Assembly: GCA_964250215.1 (NCBI GenBank)
Contig: CAXUEX010000161.1
Coordinates: 1 to 6,206 of the forward strand
DNA: 6,206 bases
Direction: 5' to 3'
From: DAIDJM01 sp964250215
Lineage (GTDB): Bacteria; Pseudomonadota; Alphaproteobacteria; Acetobacterales; Acetobacteraceae
Positions within the stretch are counted from its first letter, which is position 1. Every line of letters starts with the position of its first letter. The notes under the pieces are model-generated. The model ran no database searches and was not told where the DNA came from. It was given only the letters and a program-made list of their open reading frames with translations. The translations under genes and the position numbers were made by a program. This document shows, piece by piece, positions 1 through 6,152 of this stretch.

Positions 1-246
1 TTCGACAGGCTGCTGCGCGAGGTGGCGCTGGCCGCCGGGATGGATGCCGCGCGGCTTTCGCCGCACGTGCTGCGCCACAGCTTCGCCAGCCATCTGCTGG
101 CGCACGGCGCCGATCTGCGCAGCCTGCAATTGCTGCTGGGCCATGCCGACATCGCAACAACGCAGATTTACACGCATATCGAAGCCGAGCGCCTGCGCCA
201 GGTGGTGCACCGGCATCACCCGCTCGCCATTGCCGATTCACCATGA
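1..246 (+). CDS. xerD: Tyrosine recombinase XerD, C-terminal part (5' end outside window)
   Basis: This is the last 81 codons of a site-specific tyrosine recombinase; the reading frame is open from base 1, so the true start lies upstream of the window. XerD works with XerC at dif sites to resolve chromosome dimers, together with FtsK at the septum. The C-terminal catalytic box is complete: the HxxR motif (HVLRHSF; His at 64-66, Arg at 73-75), the second His in LLGHADI (142-144), and the nucleophilic tyrosine in TTQIYTH (169-171). The tail after the tyrosine, with ERLRQVVHRHHP, resembles XerD more than XerC or phage integrases. Its TGA stop overlaps the ATG of accA (ATGA at 243-246), which suggests co-transcription and translational coupling. 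The XerD versus XerC call rests on the tail and the accA neighbour. The N-terminal core-binding domain cannot be examined. Confidence 0.9.
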   Translation, partial: FDRLLREVALAAGMDAARLSPHVLRHSFASHLLAHGADLRSLQLLLGHADIATTQIYTHIEAERLRQVVHRHHPLAIADSP

Positions 247-1199
247 GACATTTTCTCGAGTTCGAAAAACCGATCGCCGAGCTCGAGGACAAGATCGACG
301 CGCTGCGCCAGATGGAAGCGCCCGAAGGCATGAATATCGGCGAGGAAGTGGCGCGGCTCACGGAAAAGGCCGACAAGCAGCTCCGCACCACCTATGCCAA
401 ACTCACGCCCTGGCAGAAGACCCAGGTGGCCCGCCACCCCGACCGCCCCAAGGCGCTGGACTACATCCGCCAGCTCATCGCCGATTTCACGCCGCTCGCG
501 GGGGACCGGGCGTTTGCCGACGATGCCGCCATGGTGGGCGGGCTCGGCCGTTTCCAAGGCCAGCCAGTGATGGTGTTGGGCACCGAGAAGGGCAGCGACA
601 CCGATACGCGCGTAAAACACAATTTCGGCAGCGCGAAACCGGAAGGTTACCGAAAGGCCCGCCGCCTGATCGAGCTGGCCGGCCGGTTCAAGCTGCCGCT
701 GCTCACCTTCGTGGATACGTCGGGCGCCTTTCCCGGCATCGATGCCGAGGCGCGTGGTCAGGCCGAAGCCATCGCCCGCTCCATCGAAGCCTGCCTGCAA
801 GCCCCGGTGCCGATCGTGGCCACCGTGATCGGCGAGGGCGGTTCCGGCGGCGCCATCGCGCTGGCCGCCGCCAACCGCATTCTGATGCTGGAACACGCGG
901 TGTATGCGGTGATCTCGCCCGAAGGCTGCGCCAGCATTCTTTGGCGCGACGCGGCGCAGGCGCCGGCCGCGGCCGAAGCCATGAAGCTCACCGCCGCCGA
1001 TCTGCAATCGCTGAATTTGATCGACACGATCATTGCCGAACCGCTGGGAGGCGCGCATCGCAACGCCGCCGAAACCATCACCGCGATCGGCCGCGCCATG
1101 CAGGAAGCGCTGGCGCCGCTGCTGGGCCTGGACCCCGCCGCGCTGATTGCCCAACGGCGGGAAAAATTCCTCGCCATGGGGCGGGAAGCTTTGGCGTAG
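243..1199 (+). CDS. accA: Acetyl-CoA carboxylase carboxyltransferase subunit alpha
   Basis: The product (318 aa; the E. coli protein is 319 aa) is the alpha subunit of the carboxyltransferase half of acetyl-CoA carboxylase. With AccD it moves the carboxyl group from biotin on AccB to acetyl-CoA, giving malonyl-CoA for fatty acid synthesis in the cytoplasm. The whole family pattern is present. An N-terminal helical segment (FLEFEKPIAELEDKIDALR, about residues 4-22) is followed by the crotonase-like core with TDTRVKHNFG, then VDTSGAFPG (157-165) and the glycine-rich GEGGSGGA (197-204) that forms the oxyanion-hole/CoA-binding region, then AVISPEGCASILW. The C-terminus, with QRREKFLAMG, is also typical. 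The ATG at 243 overlaps the xerD stop, and no clear Shine-Dalgarno precedes it, so coupled translation is likely. No accD or other acc gene is in the window, which is usual for accA. I see no defects. Confidence 0.97.
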   Translation: MRHFLEFEKPIAELEDKIDALRQMEAPEGMNIGEEVARLTEKADKQLRTTYAKLTPWQKTQVARHPDRPKALDYIRQLIADFTPLAGDRAFADDAAMVGGLGRFQGQPVMVLGTEKGSDTDTRVKHNFGSAKPEGYRKARRLIELAGRFKLPLLTFVDTSGAFPGIDAEARGQAEAIARSIEACLQAPVPIVATVIGEGGSGGAIALAAANRILMLEHAVYAVISPEGCASILWRDAAQAPAAAEAMKLTAADLQSLNLIDTIIAEPLGGAHRNAAETITAIGRAMQEALAPLLGLDPAALIAQRREKFLAMGREALA

Positions 1200-1210
1200 C
1201 TCGTATCGCT

Positions 1211-3139
1211 TCAGTCCGCTGCAGCGTGGCTGGCGAATAGAGATTGCTGGCGCTGCTGCATCAACAAGGCGCGGAAAACGCTCACCGCCGGCGCTTCGTC
1301 CGGCGCCTTTGGCGAACGGAGAAAACGCAGGGATTCCCGTTCCATTTCGGCTTCATACCGTGCCTTGATGGCCGCCTCGCACGCCGCCACACCCGGAATG
1401 GCCCGCAGCCGGGCGAGTTCCGCCGCCAATCCCGGAACGCACAGCGCGGTTCGCTCGTCGCGCACCAGTTCGCACCGCGTGGTCAGGCCGACAAACGGCT
1501 GCAGCACGCGTTCCATTGCCGATTGCGCGTTGCCATCGCGGCTGTCGCCCTTGCCGCGGGCCAATTTCATCAGCACTTCCGGCGCCGATCTGTGGATGAA
1601 ATGCGCGATCCAGGCGTGCGTGGCCCTGGGGTCGTTGGCCAGCGCCGGGTTGCCCTCCGGCAATTTCGCGATGTGCCGGCCGCCGCATTCGCCGTGGAAG
1701 CGCGTCGGCAATCCCAGCGATGCTTCCGGATGATGCGGATTGGCGTTCCAGTGCAAATGGGTGCGGAACACGCTTTTGATGTGGTGGTTCACGGTGCGCT
1801 CGCGCATCGGAAAGCGTTCGATGCAGGGTGCGTCGCGCCAGCCATCGCTGGGGCTGGCCACGTGCAGCAGCCAGGGCAGCGCCACGGCCTCCGCCCCATT
1901 AGCTTCCTGCCAGAGCAGGAAATCGGTGGCAGAGGAAAATTTCTCCGGATCGAAGGCGAAGAACTCGTCAAGATCCGCAATTAACGTCCAGCGGTAATCG
2001 AGGATTTCCGGCAGCACGCTCAGCGCATGGCCATAGGCCAGGTATTGCGGCGGCGCAGTCGGGCCCGGCTCGCTCCGGATCCAAGCCACTTCGCCAGCTT
2101 CCGCCAAAAGCTCAAGCAGCGCCTCGGAACCGTCGGTGTTGTCATTCGTGTAAAGAAACACACGTTCAAACCCAACGGCACGGTGGTGCGCGATCCATTC
2201 CAGCAGATACGGCCCCTCGTTTCGCGCGCTGCCCAGCACGCACACCATCCGGGTCGGCCGGGTTGCCCGCCGCGCCAATGCCGACAAAGCCAACCCGGGG
2301 GAGATCTGGTGCGCAGTCGTGCCGTTTGCGCCCGGCAGGTCCGCTTCCTGCAACGCGAGCAGCGATCTTGCCACGTTGCGTTGAATCCGGCCGCCGCGGC
2401 GCCAGGCGAGCAGTTCGGGAACCCGCTTAGCAATCCATGGATCGTCCGGCAGGGCGCGGTGCAAAATGTCCAGCGTCCCGTCTCCGGCCCCGATCGCGTC
2501 GGCCAGCGCGCGCAATTCATCGAGTGGCAGCCGGCAGAGCAGTGGGCCGATCAGCGCAGGCCGAATTTTGGCATCCCGCAGAACAGCAAATAGACTTTCC
2601 CAGCGCGCTGGCACATCGATAGCGCGCGCGATCTCGTGCGCCATCGCGCGCGCCGGCTCGGCAAGCTCGCCCACCGGAACGGGATGAAGCCGGAAGCGAT
2701 GCCCGTCCCCCGGCTCGCCACGGGTGATCCGAAGCGGCTTCCGGTCGCCCGCTTCTGCATCCCATTTCACCCAGTAGCCCGGCTCCAGCGCATAAGCGAA
2801 GCACGTCGCCTCCGTCCCCATCGCCACGAGCCGCAACGGAACGCCAACAGCAGGCGCAACACAGCCGTTGAGGCGCATACGCTCGCCGTCGGGCGTCACA
2901 AGACAGCCGAAATATCGATCCGCCTTGGACCCGCAAAGCAAGGCGCGGCTGGCTGGCGACGCATCCACCCGCCACTCCAGCGCCAAGCCACCCGGTCCTT
3001 TAGCACCGGCAACAAGCCGCGCGCCGTCCGTGCCGGCGTGCCCAATGGCATAGATCGCCGCACAATCGTCGTGCACGACCGCCAAGCTGGCCGGTCGGCC
3101 CCGCTCCAGGCGTTGGCCGCGTCCGAAGAACATTCGCAA
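1211..3139 (-). CDS. Glycosyltransferase family 2/92-like protein with uncharacterised N-terminal half
   Basis: The protein has 642 aa. Residues about 297-530 form a GT-A glycosyltransferase domain of the Glyco_tranf_2_4/GT92-like type. It opens with MVCVLGSARNEGPYLLEW (SxRNE at 304-308), continues with a YTNDNTDGS stretch (330-338), the DLDEFF motif (389-394) whose DxD would hold metal and nucleotide sugar, the VNHHIKSVFR region, and HFIHRSAPEVLMKLARGKG, like the family's usual HY..KS.EEF..K..RG. Acceptor and donor sugars cannot be told. Residues 1-295 match no family I recognise; about 185-265 look helical. There is no signal peptide or membrane segment, so it is probably cytoplasmic, perhaps acting in surface polysaccharide or protein glycosylation (inference). 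Start: a TTG at 3139 has GGAG 7 bases upstream, whereas the ATG at 3133 lies 13 bases from it; TTG is slightly preferred, and the two differ by only two codons. The gene converges on accA with an 11-base gap. Confidence 0.82.
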   Translation of the reverse strand: MRMFFGRGQRLERGRPASLAVVHDDCAAIYAIGHAGTDGARLVAGAKGPGGLALEWRVDASPASRALLCGSKADRYFGCLVTPDGERMRLNGCVAPAVGVPLRLVAMGTEATCFAYALEPGYWVKWDAEAGDRKPLRITRGEPGDGHRFRLHPVPVGELAEPARAMAHEIARAIDVPARWESLFAVLRDAKIRPALIGPLLCRLPLDELRALADAIGAGDGTLDILHRALPDDPWIAKRVPELLAWRRGGRIQRNVARSLLALQEADLPGANGTTAHQISPGLALSALARRATRPTRMVCVLGSARNEGPYLLEWIAHHRAVGFERVFLYTNDNTDGSEALLELLAEAGEVAWIRSEPGPTAPPQYLAYGHALSVLPEILDYRWTLIADLDEFFAFDPEKFSSATDFLLWQEANGAEAVALPWLLHVASPSDGWRDAPCIERFPMRERTVNHHIKSVFRTHLHWNANPHHPEASLGLPTRFHGECGGRHIAKLPEGNPALANDPRATHAWIAHFIHRSAPEVLMKLARGKGDSRDGNAQSAMERVLQPFVGLTTRCELVRDERTALCVPGLAAELARLRAIPGVAACEAAIKARYEAEMERESLRFLRSPKAPDEAPAVSVFRALLMQQRQQSLFASHAAAD

Positions 3140-3149
3140 GACTCAGCTC

Positions 3150-3186
3150 CGAACCGGGTCGCGAAGGAAAGAGTCGCCCCGGTTCG
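3150..3186 (-). promoter_or_regulatory. Inverted repeat in the leader of the glycosyltransferase gene, touching its Shine-Dalgarno
   Basis: The arms CGAACCGGG (3150-3158) and CCCGGTTCG (3178-3186) pair over 9 bp. An inner GCGA/TCGC pair (3161-3164 with 3174-3177) extends the stem after a 2-base bulge and leaves a 9-base loop. Read on the minus strand, the stem ends at the first G of the GGAG (3147-3150) serving the TTG start at 3139. No T-run follows on either strand, so it is not a standard rho-independent terminator. It could shape translation initiation or be a binding site for a dimeric regulator; which of these is unknown. Confidence 0.4.
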
Positions 3187-3248
3187 ATAAAATGTCCAGG
3201 TAAAAAGCTATCCCTGGTTGAAATTCACGCCCCGGTGAGTGAGTCGAA

Positions 3249-3545
3249 TTACTTCAAAACCGAACTGAGCTTCATCGCAATCGCAGTCGAGCCCTTCACC
3301 TTCAGCTTGCCGGTCATGAACGCCATCGTCGCGTCAAGCTGGTTGTTCATGATCTTCATCAGATCGTCCGGCGTAATCCCGATCGTGCAATCCGCGTCGT
3401 GATCCTCGTGCGACATCACCGCCGGTTTCTGCGTGCCGTCGATGAACAGCCGATCGTCGCCGAAATCGAATTTCAGTTTCGATCCCAGCTCACCGAACTG
3501 GTCCAGCCTGGAGGAAAAAATGTTCTCGATTTCGCTCACGCTCAC
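3249..3545 (-). CDS. SCP2 sterol-binding domain-containing protein
   Basis: This small protein (98 aa) is made up of a single SCP2 (sterol carrier protein 2) domain. SCP2 folds are lipid-binding alpha/beta domains; small stand-alone bacterial versions are thought to bind fatty acyl or other hydrophobic ligands in the cytoplasm, but their role is not established. The family pattern is clear: LGSKLKFDFGDDRLFIDGT near residues 20-38, then HDADCTIGITPDDLMKIM, and the C-terminal AFMTGKLKVKGSTAIAMKL with the hallmark GKLKVKG. Start: the GTG at 3545 is preceded by GGGAG with 7 bases between, better spaced than the alternative GTG at 3539. It is divergent from nagA, and a candidate promoter lies at 3573-3601. 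The glycosyltransferase gene follows on the same strand 109 bases downstream, so read-through into it is possible. Confidence 0.92.
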   Translation of the reverse strand: MSVSEIENIFSSRLDQFGELGSKLKFDFGDDRLFIDGTQKPAVMSHEDHDADCTIGITPDDLMKIMNNQLDATMAFMTGKLKVKGSTAIAMKLSSVLK

Positions 3546-3572
3546 GGCTTCACTCCCTGAATTCGGCGCGTC

Positions 3573-3601
3573 ACGCTACTTGGCCCGGATAACGCTGTAA
3601 A
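3573..3601 (-). promoter_or_regulatory. Candidate sigma70-type promoter for the SCP2 gene
   Basis: On the minus strand TTTACA (complement of 3596-3601) is followed after 17 bases by TAGCGT (complement of 3573-3578). The -35 hexamer matches the consensus in 5 of 6 positions, while the -10 is weak (3 of 6). Transcription would begin near 3565 and leave a leader of about 20 bases containing the GGGAG before the GTG at 3545. The spacing is good, but the poor -10 means this is only a candidate. Confidence 0.35.
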
Positions 3602-3648
3602 CCGAGCCCGGCGGTGCCGTGCGGCCGCTTCTCTGGCATCCTGCGCGC

Positions 3649-4770
3649 ATGGACCAGCTTCTCGGCGGTGCCGATATCGTGGCGCGTGGCAATCGCCTCT
3701 CCGGCCACGCGCTGCGCATCGAGGCGGGTCGCATCGCCGCCATCCTGCCCGATGATCGCCAGGCGCCGGGCCGCACCGCATTGCCGGAAGGCGCCATCCT
3801 GGCACCCGGCTTCATCGACATTCAGGTGAATGGCGGCGGCGGCATCCAGTTCAACGCCGATCCCACCGCCGAAGCCGCAGCCGCCATCGCCACCGCGCAT
3901 CGCACCCTCGGCACCGTTTCCATCCTGCCCACGCTGATCACCGACGCGCCCGATCGGATGCCGCGCGCGGCTGAAGCGGCAGCCGCGGCCGGGCAGGGCA
4001 GGGGCGTCATCGGGCTGCATCTAGAAGGCCCGTTCCTCAGCCCCGATCGCCCCGGCGTGCATCCGCCCGAATGGGTGCGCGCGCCCGAGGCTGCGGATCT
4101 CGCCTTGTTGGAAAGCTTGCCTGCGCGTCTCGGCAAACCGGTGGTGCTCACCGTCGCGCCCGAAATCATGCCACCGGGCAGCATCGACCGACTGCGCGCC
4201 GCCGGTGTCCGCGTCTGCGCCGGCCATTCCGCGGCGACGTTCGAGCAGGTGTCGCGCGTGAGCGGCTTCACGCATGTGTTCAATGCCATGCGCGGCGGCA
4301 CCGCGCGCGATCCCGGAATTGTCGCCGCCGCGCTGCTCGACGATGAAGCCTATGCCGGCGTCATCGCCGATGGCGTGCATGTGCACGATGCCATGCTGCG
4401 TCTGCTGCTGCGCTGCAAAGCGCTGGAGCGCATTCTGCTGGTTTCCGACGCGATGGCTCCCGCCGGCACCGCATTGCACGAATTCATGCTCCAAGGTCGC
4501 CGCATCCTGCGCCGCGATGGCCGTCTCACCACGGAGAACGGCACGCTCGCCGGCGCCGATCTGTGTCTCGCGCAAGCCGTGCGCCACATGATCGGTCTCG
4601 GCGTGAAGCTGCCCACAGCCATCGCCATGGCCAGCACCAATCCCGCCGATTTCCTGGGGATCGCCCATGAGCGCGGCCGCATCGCCATCGGGCTGGCGGC
4701 CGATCTGGTGCTGCTCTCATCCGAAATGAATGTGCTCGGCACCTGGCGGGATGGCGCATGGATGGGCTGA
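3649..4770 (+). CDS. nagA: N-acetylglucosamine-6-phosphate deacetylase
   Basis: The enzyme hydrolyses GlcNAc-6-phosphate to glucosamine-6-phosphate and acetate, the first committed step in GlcNAc catabolism and in recycling of peptidoglycan amino sugars. From the ATG at 3649 it has 373 aa (E. coli NagA 382). It is an amidohydrolase TIM barrel with all key residues: GFIDIQVNGGGG with Gln59 and Asn61, Glu126 in LHLEGPF, His193 in AGHS, His209 in THVFNAM, His244 in IADGVHVH, and the catalytic Asp267 in VSDAMAP. Gln59/Asn61 in place of the HxH pair matches the E. coli, single-metal type. Start: an upstream in-frame GTG (3619) would add 10 residues, but the ATG places Gln59 at the E. coli number; neither has a clear Shine-Dalgarno. 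No nagB, kinase or transporter is nearby. The 3' end overlaps the next gene by 13 bases. Confidence 0.95.
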   Translation: MDQLLGGADIVARGNRLSGHALRIEAGRIAAILPDDRQAPGRTALPEGAILAPGFIDIQVNGGGGIQFNADPTAEAAAAIATAHRTLGTVSILPTLITDAPDRMPRAAEAAAAAGQGRGVIGLHLEGPFLSPDRPGVHPPEWVRAPEAADLALLESLPARLGKPVVLTVAPEIMPPGSIDRLRAAGVRVCAGHSAATFEQVSRVSGFTHVFNAMRGGTARDPGIVAAALLDDEAYAGVIADGVHVHDAMLRLLLRCKALERILLVSDAMAPAGTALHEFMLQGRRILRRDGRLTTENGTLAGADLCLAQAVRHMIGLGVKLPTAIAMASTNPADFLGIAHERGRIAIGLAADLVLLSSEMNVLGTWRDGAWMG

Positions 4771-4835
4771 ACGACTCGGTCACGCGTTTCGCCGGCTACG
4801 TCGCCACGCTCGGCCGTGGCCCCGGCCGTTCGCGC
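4758..4835 (+). other. Out-of-frame N-terminal segment of the TrpD2/YbiB-like gene
   Basis: These 26 codons begin at an ATG inside the end of nagA, with GGCGGGA (4745-4751) 6 bases upstream as a plausible Shine-Dalgarno. The peptide contains RFAGYVATLGRGPGRSR, which looks like the first helix and GRGP/GRSR linker of TrpD2-type proteins. After the CGCGCGC run at 4831-4837 this frame turns into Arg/Ser/Pro-rich noise, and the family sequence resumes in the frame of the downstream CDS as ALPRESARDAA. Restoring two bases (one CG unit) would fuse the two parts exactly. This suggests a small deletion or a sequencing error in an otherwise intact gene that starts at 4758. Confidence 0.65.
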
Positions 4836-5724
4836 GCTTCCTCGCGAGTCAGCGCGCGACGCGGCCGTCATCCTGCTGCAAGGCGGTGCCGAGCCCGAGC
4901 AGATCGGTGCCTTCCTGATGCTGCTGCGCTATCGGGGCGAGGATGCGGACGAACTCGCCGGCCTGGTCGAAGGTTTCCGTGCCGGCGCTCGCATCGAAGG
5001 CGCCGAAGCCGCGCTCGACTGGCCCTCCTACGGCGCCGGCCGCACCCGGGGAGCCCCCTGGTTCCTGCTCGCCGCGCTGGCGCTTGCCCAGGCCGGCACG
5101 CCGGTACTAATGCATGGCACCAACGAATTTTCCGGCGGCATCGCGGTGCCGGATGCGCTGCGCGAACTCGGCGTGGCACAAGTTGTCAGCCACGACCATG
5201 CGCGGCAAGCGTTACAGCGCACCGGCTTCGCTTACGTGCCCGCGACTGTGCTTTGCCCGAAACTCGCGGCGTTACTCGGCCTCCGCCGCCTGCTGGGCCT
5301 GCGCTCACCCCTGAACACCGTGGCCCGGCTGCTGAACCCCGCCGACGCGCCCGCCGGCGTCGATGGCGTGTTCCACCCGCCCTACATCGAAACCCACCTC
5401 GCCACGGCCGAGCGCCTAGAACGCCCGCGCCTGCTCGTGCTGAAAGGCGGCGGCGGCGAGGCGGAGCGCAATCCCGCGCGTCCCGTGGTCGTCCACCTTC
5501 TGGCCAAGGGCCTGCGCGATACCCGCACGCTGCCCGTGCTGCACAATGCGGCGCCGCCCGATCCCGAACCGCCCATCGCCGCCGTCTGGCGCGGAGAATG
5601 CCGGGATGACGCGATCGAAGCCCGGATCGTCGGCAGCCTCGCACTCGGTCTGCTCGCGGCCGATCGCGGCGCCGATGCCGAAGCTGCCGCCATCTGGAAA
5701 CACCGCCGCACAAACCTCTGTTGA
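4816..5724 (+). CDS. TrpD2/YbiB-like protein (anthranilate phosphoribosyltransferase superfamily), N-terminus frameshifted
   Basis: This is the main open frame of a gene whose proper start is probably 4758 in another frame. As read from the GTG at 4816 it has 302 aa and no Shine-Dalgarno. Relatives are usually named 'glycosyl transferase family protein' and include E. coli YbiB (TrpD2), a nucleic-acid-binding homodimer related to TrpD. Family marks, in order, are a helical N-terminal part with EPEQIGAFLMLLRYRGED; PSYGAGRTRG where TrpD has its GTGGD PRPP loop; VLMHGTNEFSGG (His100) in place of KHGNR; LRSPLNTVARLLNPADAP; GVFHPPYIETHLATAERL; and LVLKGGGGEAERNP. The missing GTGGD argues against tryptophan synthesis, and no trp genes are near. 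It follows nagA with a 13-base overlap if started at 4758, so the two are probably co-transcribed. Its true biochemical role is unknown. If the frameshift is real, the product would lack its first helix or not be made properly. Confidence 0.75.
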   Translation: MAPAVRALPRESARDAAVILLQGGAEPEQIGAFLMLLRYRGEDADELAGLVEGFRAGARIEGAEAALDWPSYGAGRTRGAPWFLLAALALAQAGTPVLMHGTNEFSGGIAVPDALRELGVAQVVSHDHARQALQRTGFAYVPATVLCPKLAALLGLRRLLGLRSPLNTVARLLNPADAPAGVDGVFHPPYIETHLATAERLERPRLLVLKGGGGEAERNPARPVVVHLLAKGLRDTRTLPVLHNAAPPDPEPPIAAVWRGECRDDAIEARIVGSLALGLLAADRGADAEAAAIWKHRRTNLC

Positions 5725-5740
5725 GGCTGCGAATCTCGTC

Positions 5741-5746
5741 TATAAT
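5741..5746 (+). promoter_or_regulatory. Perfect -10 box (TATAAT) upstream of the septum formation initiator gene
   Basis: A consensus TATAAT sits 24 bases before the ATG at 5771, in the 46-base gap after the TrpD2-like stop. Transcription would start near 5753. The -35 is unclear: TTGAGG at 5721-5726 matches well but leaves a spacer of only 14 bases, and at 17 bases the hexamer is poor. The box suggests the downstream gene can be expressed independently of nagA. Confidence 0.5.
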
Positions 5747-5770
5747 CGCGACGGCAATCCGAAGGCGCCC

Positions 5771-6100
5771 ATGCGTATCGCCCGAGCAGCAAGCAACATC
5801 GCCCGCGCCATGATCTGGCCCAGCGTCTTCGCCAGCCTCACGTTCTATTTCGGCTGGAACGCCACTCGCGGCGACCACGGCTTGAAAACCTATCGCGTGC
5901 GCCAAACCCAGCTCGTCACCGCGCAGGCCGAGCTGAAAGCCGCCGAAGGCGAACGCGACGCCTGGGAAACCCGCGTCGCCGGCCTGCGGCAAGACCGTAT
6001 CGATCCCGATACGCTCGACGAACGCGCCCGCGCGATGCTGAACATGGCCGATCCGTCCGACATCGTGGTGCCGCTGCCGCAGGGGAAGGCCGCGCGCTGA
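5771..6100 (+). CDS. ftsB: Septum formation initiator family protein (FtsB/DivIC-type)
   Basis: This is a small bitopic membrane protein (109 aa). Proteins of this family join FtsL and FtsQ in the divisome and help trigger septal peptidoglycan synthesis. The layout fits: a short basic N-terminus (MRIARAASNIAR), one membrane segment at about residues 13-30 (WPSVFASLTFYFGW), an Ala/Glu/Arg-rich coiled coil at about 42-75, and a C-terminal RIDPDTLDERARAMLNMADPSDIVV block, which is the alphaproteobacterial family signature. The frame stays open upstream to 5546, but that stretch is antiframe to the TrpD2-like gene. The ATG at 5771 has GAAGG (5761-5765) 5 bases upstream and follows a TATAAT box. 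In many alphaproteobacteria this gene lies next to eno or pdhA; neither is visible here, although the window ends 106 bases downstream. Confidence 0.88.
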   Translation: MRIARAASNIARAMIWPSVFASLTFYFGWNATRGDHGLKTYRVRQTQLVTAQAELKAAEGERDAWETRVAGLRQDRIDPDTLDERARAMLNMADPSDIVVPLPQGKAAR

Positions 6101-6152
6101 GGCCGGCTGCCCGGTCGAAACCCACCTTGCGCCGCGCCTGCCATCTGGCCAC

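Noticed and set aside
216..1154. Long minus-strand open frame (312 aa) opposite accA
   Set aside because: It is a mirror of accA in GC-rich DNA. The translation is Gly/Arg/His-rich without any family motif, whereas accA on the plus strand is fully conserved.
1200..1210. Terminator between the convergent accA and glycosyltransferase genes
   Set aside because: The gap is just 11 bases and holds no stem-loop; any termination signal must lie inside the coding regions or depend on Rho.
3196..3217. Short inverted repeat CCAGG/CCTGG downstream of the SCP2 gene as a terminator
   Set aside because: It has only a 5-bp stem with a 12-base loop and no clean T-run after it on the minus strand; too weak to call.
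4021..4668. Minus-strand open frame (215 aa) opposite nagA
   Set aside because: It lies wholly within nagA, has a His/Gly/Ala-rich composition and no recognisable domain; it is a codon-bias shadow.
4816..5724. Assignment as TrpD, the true anthranilate phosphoribosyltransferase
   Set aside because: The GTGGD PRPP loop and the KHGNR motif are absent and replaced by TrpD2-type sequence, and there are no other trp genes nearby.
5546..5770. Upstream extension of the septum formation initiator frame, giving 184 aa
   Set aside because: The added 75 residues overlap the TrpD2-like coding sequence and are Pro/Ser/Arg-rich noise. The ATG at 5771 has a Shine-Dalgarno and gives the family's normal length.
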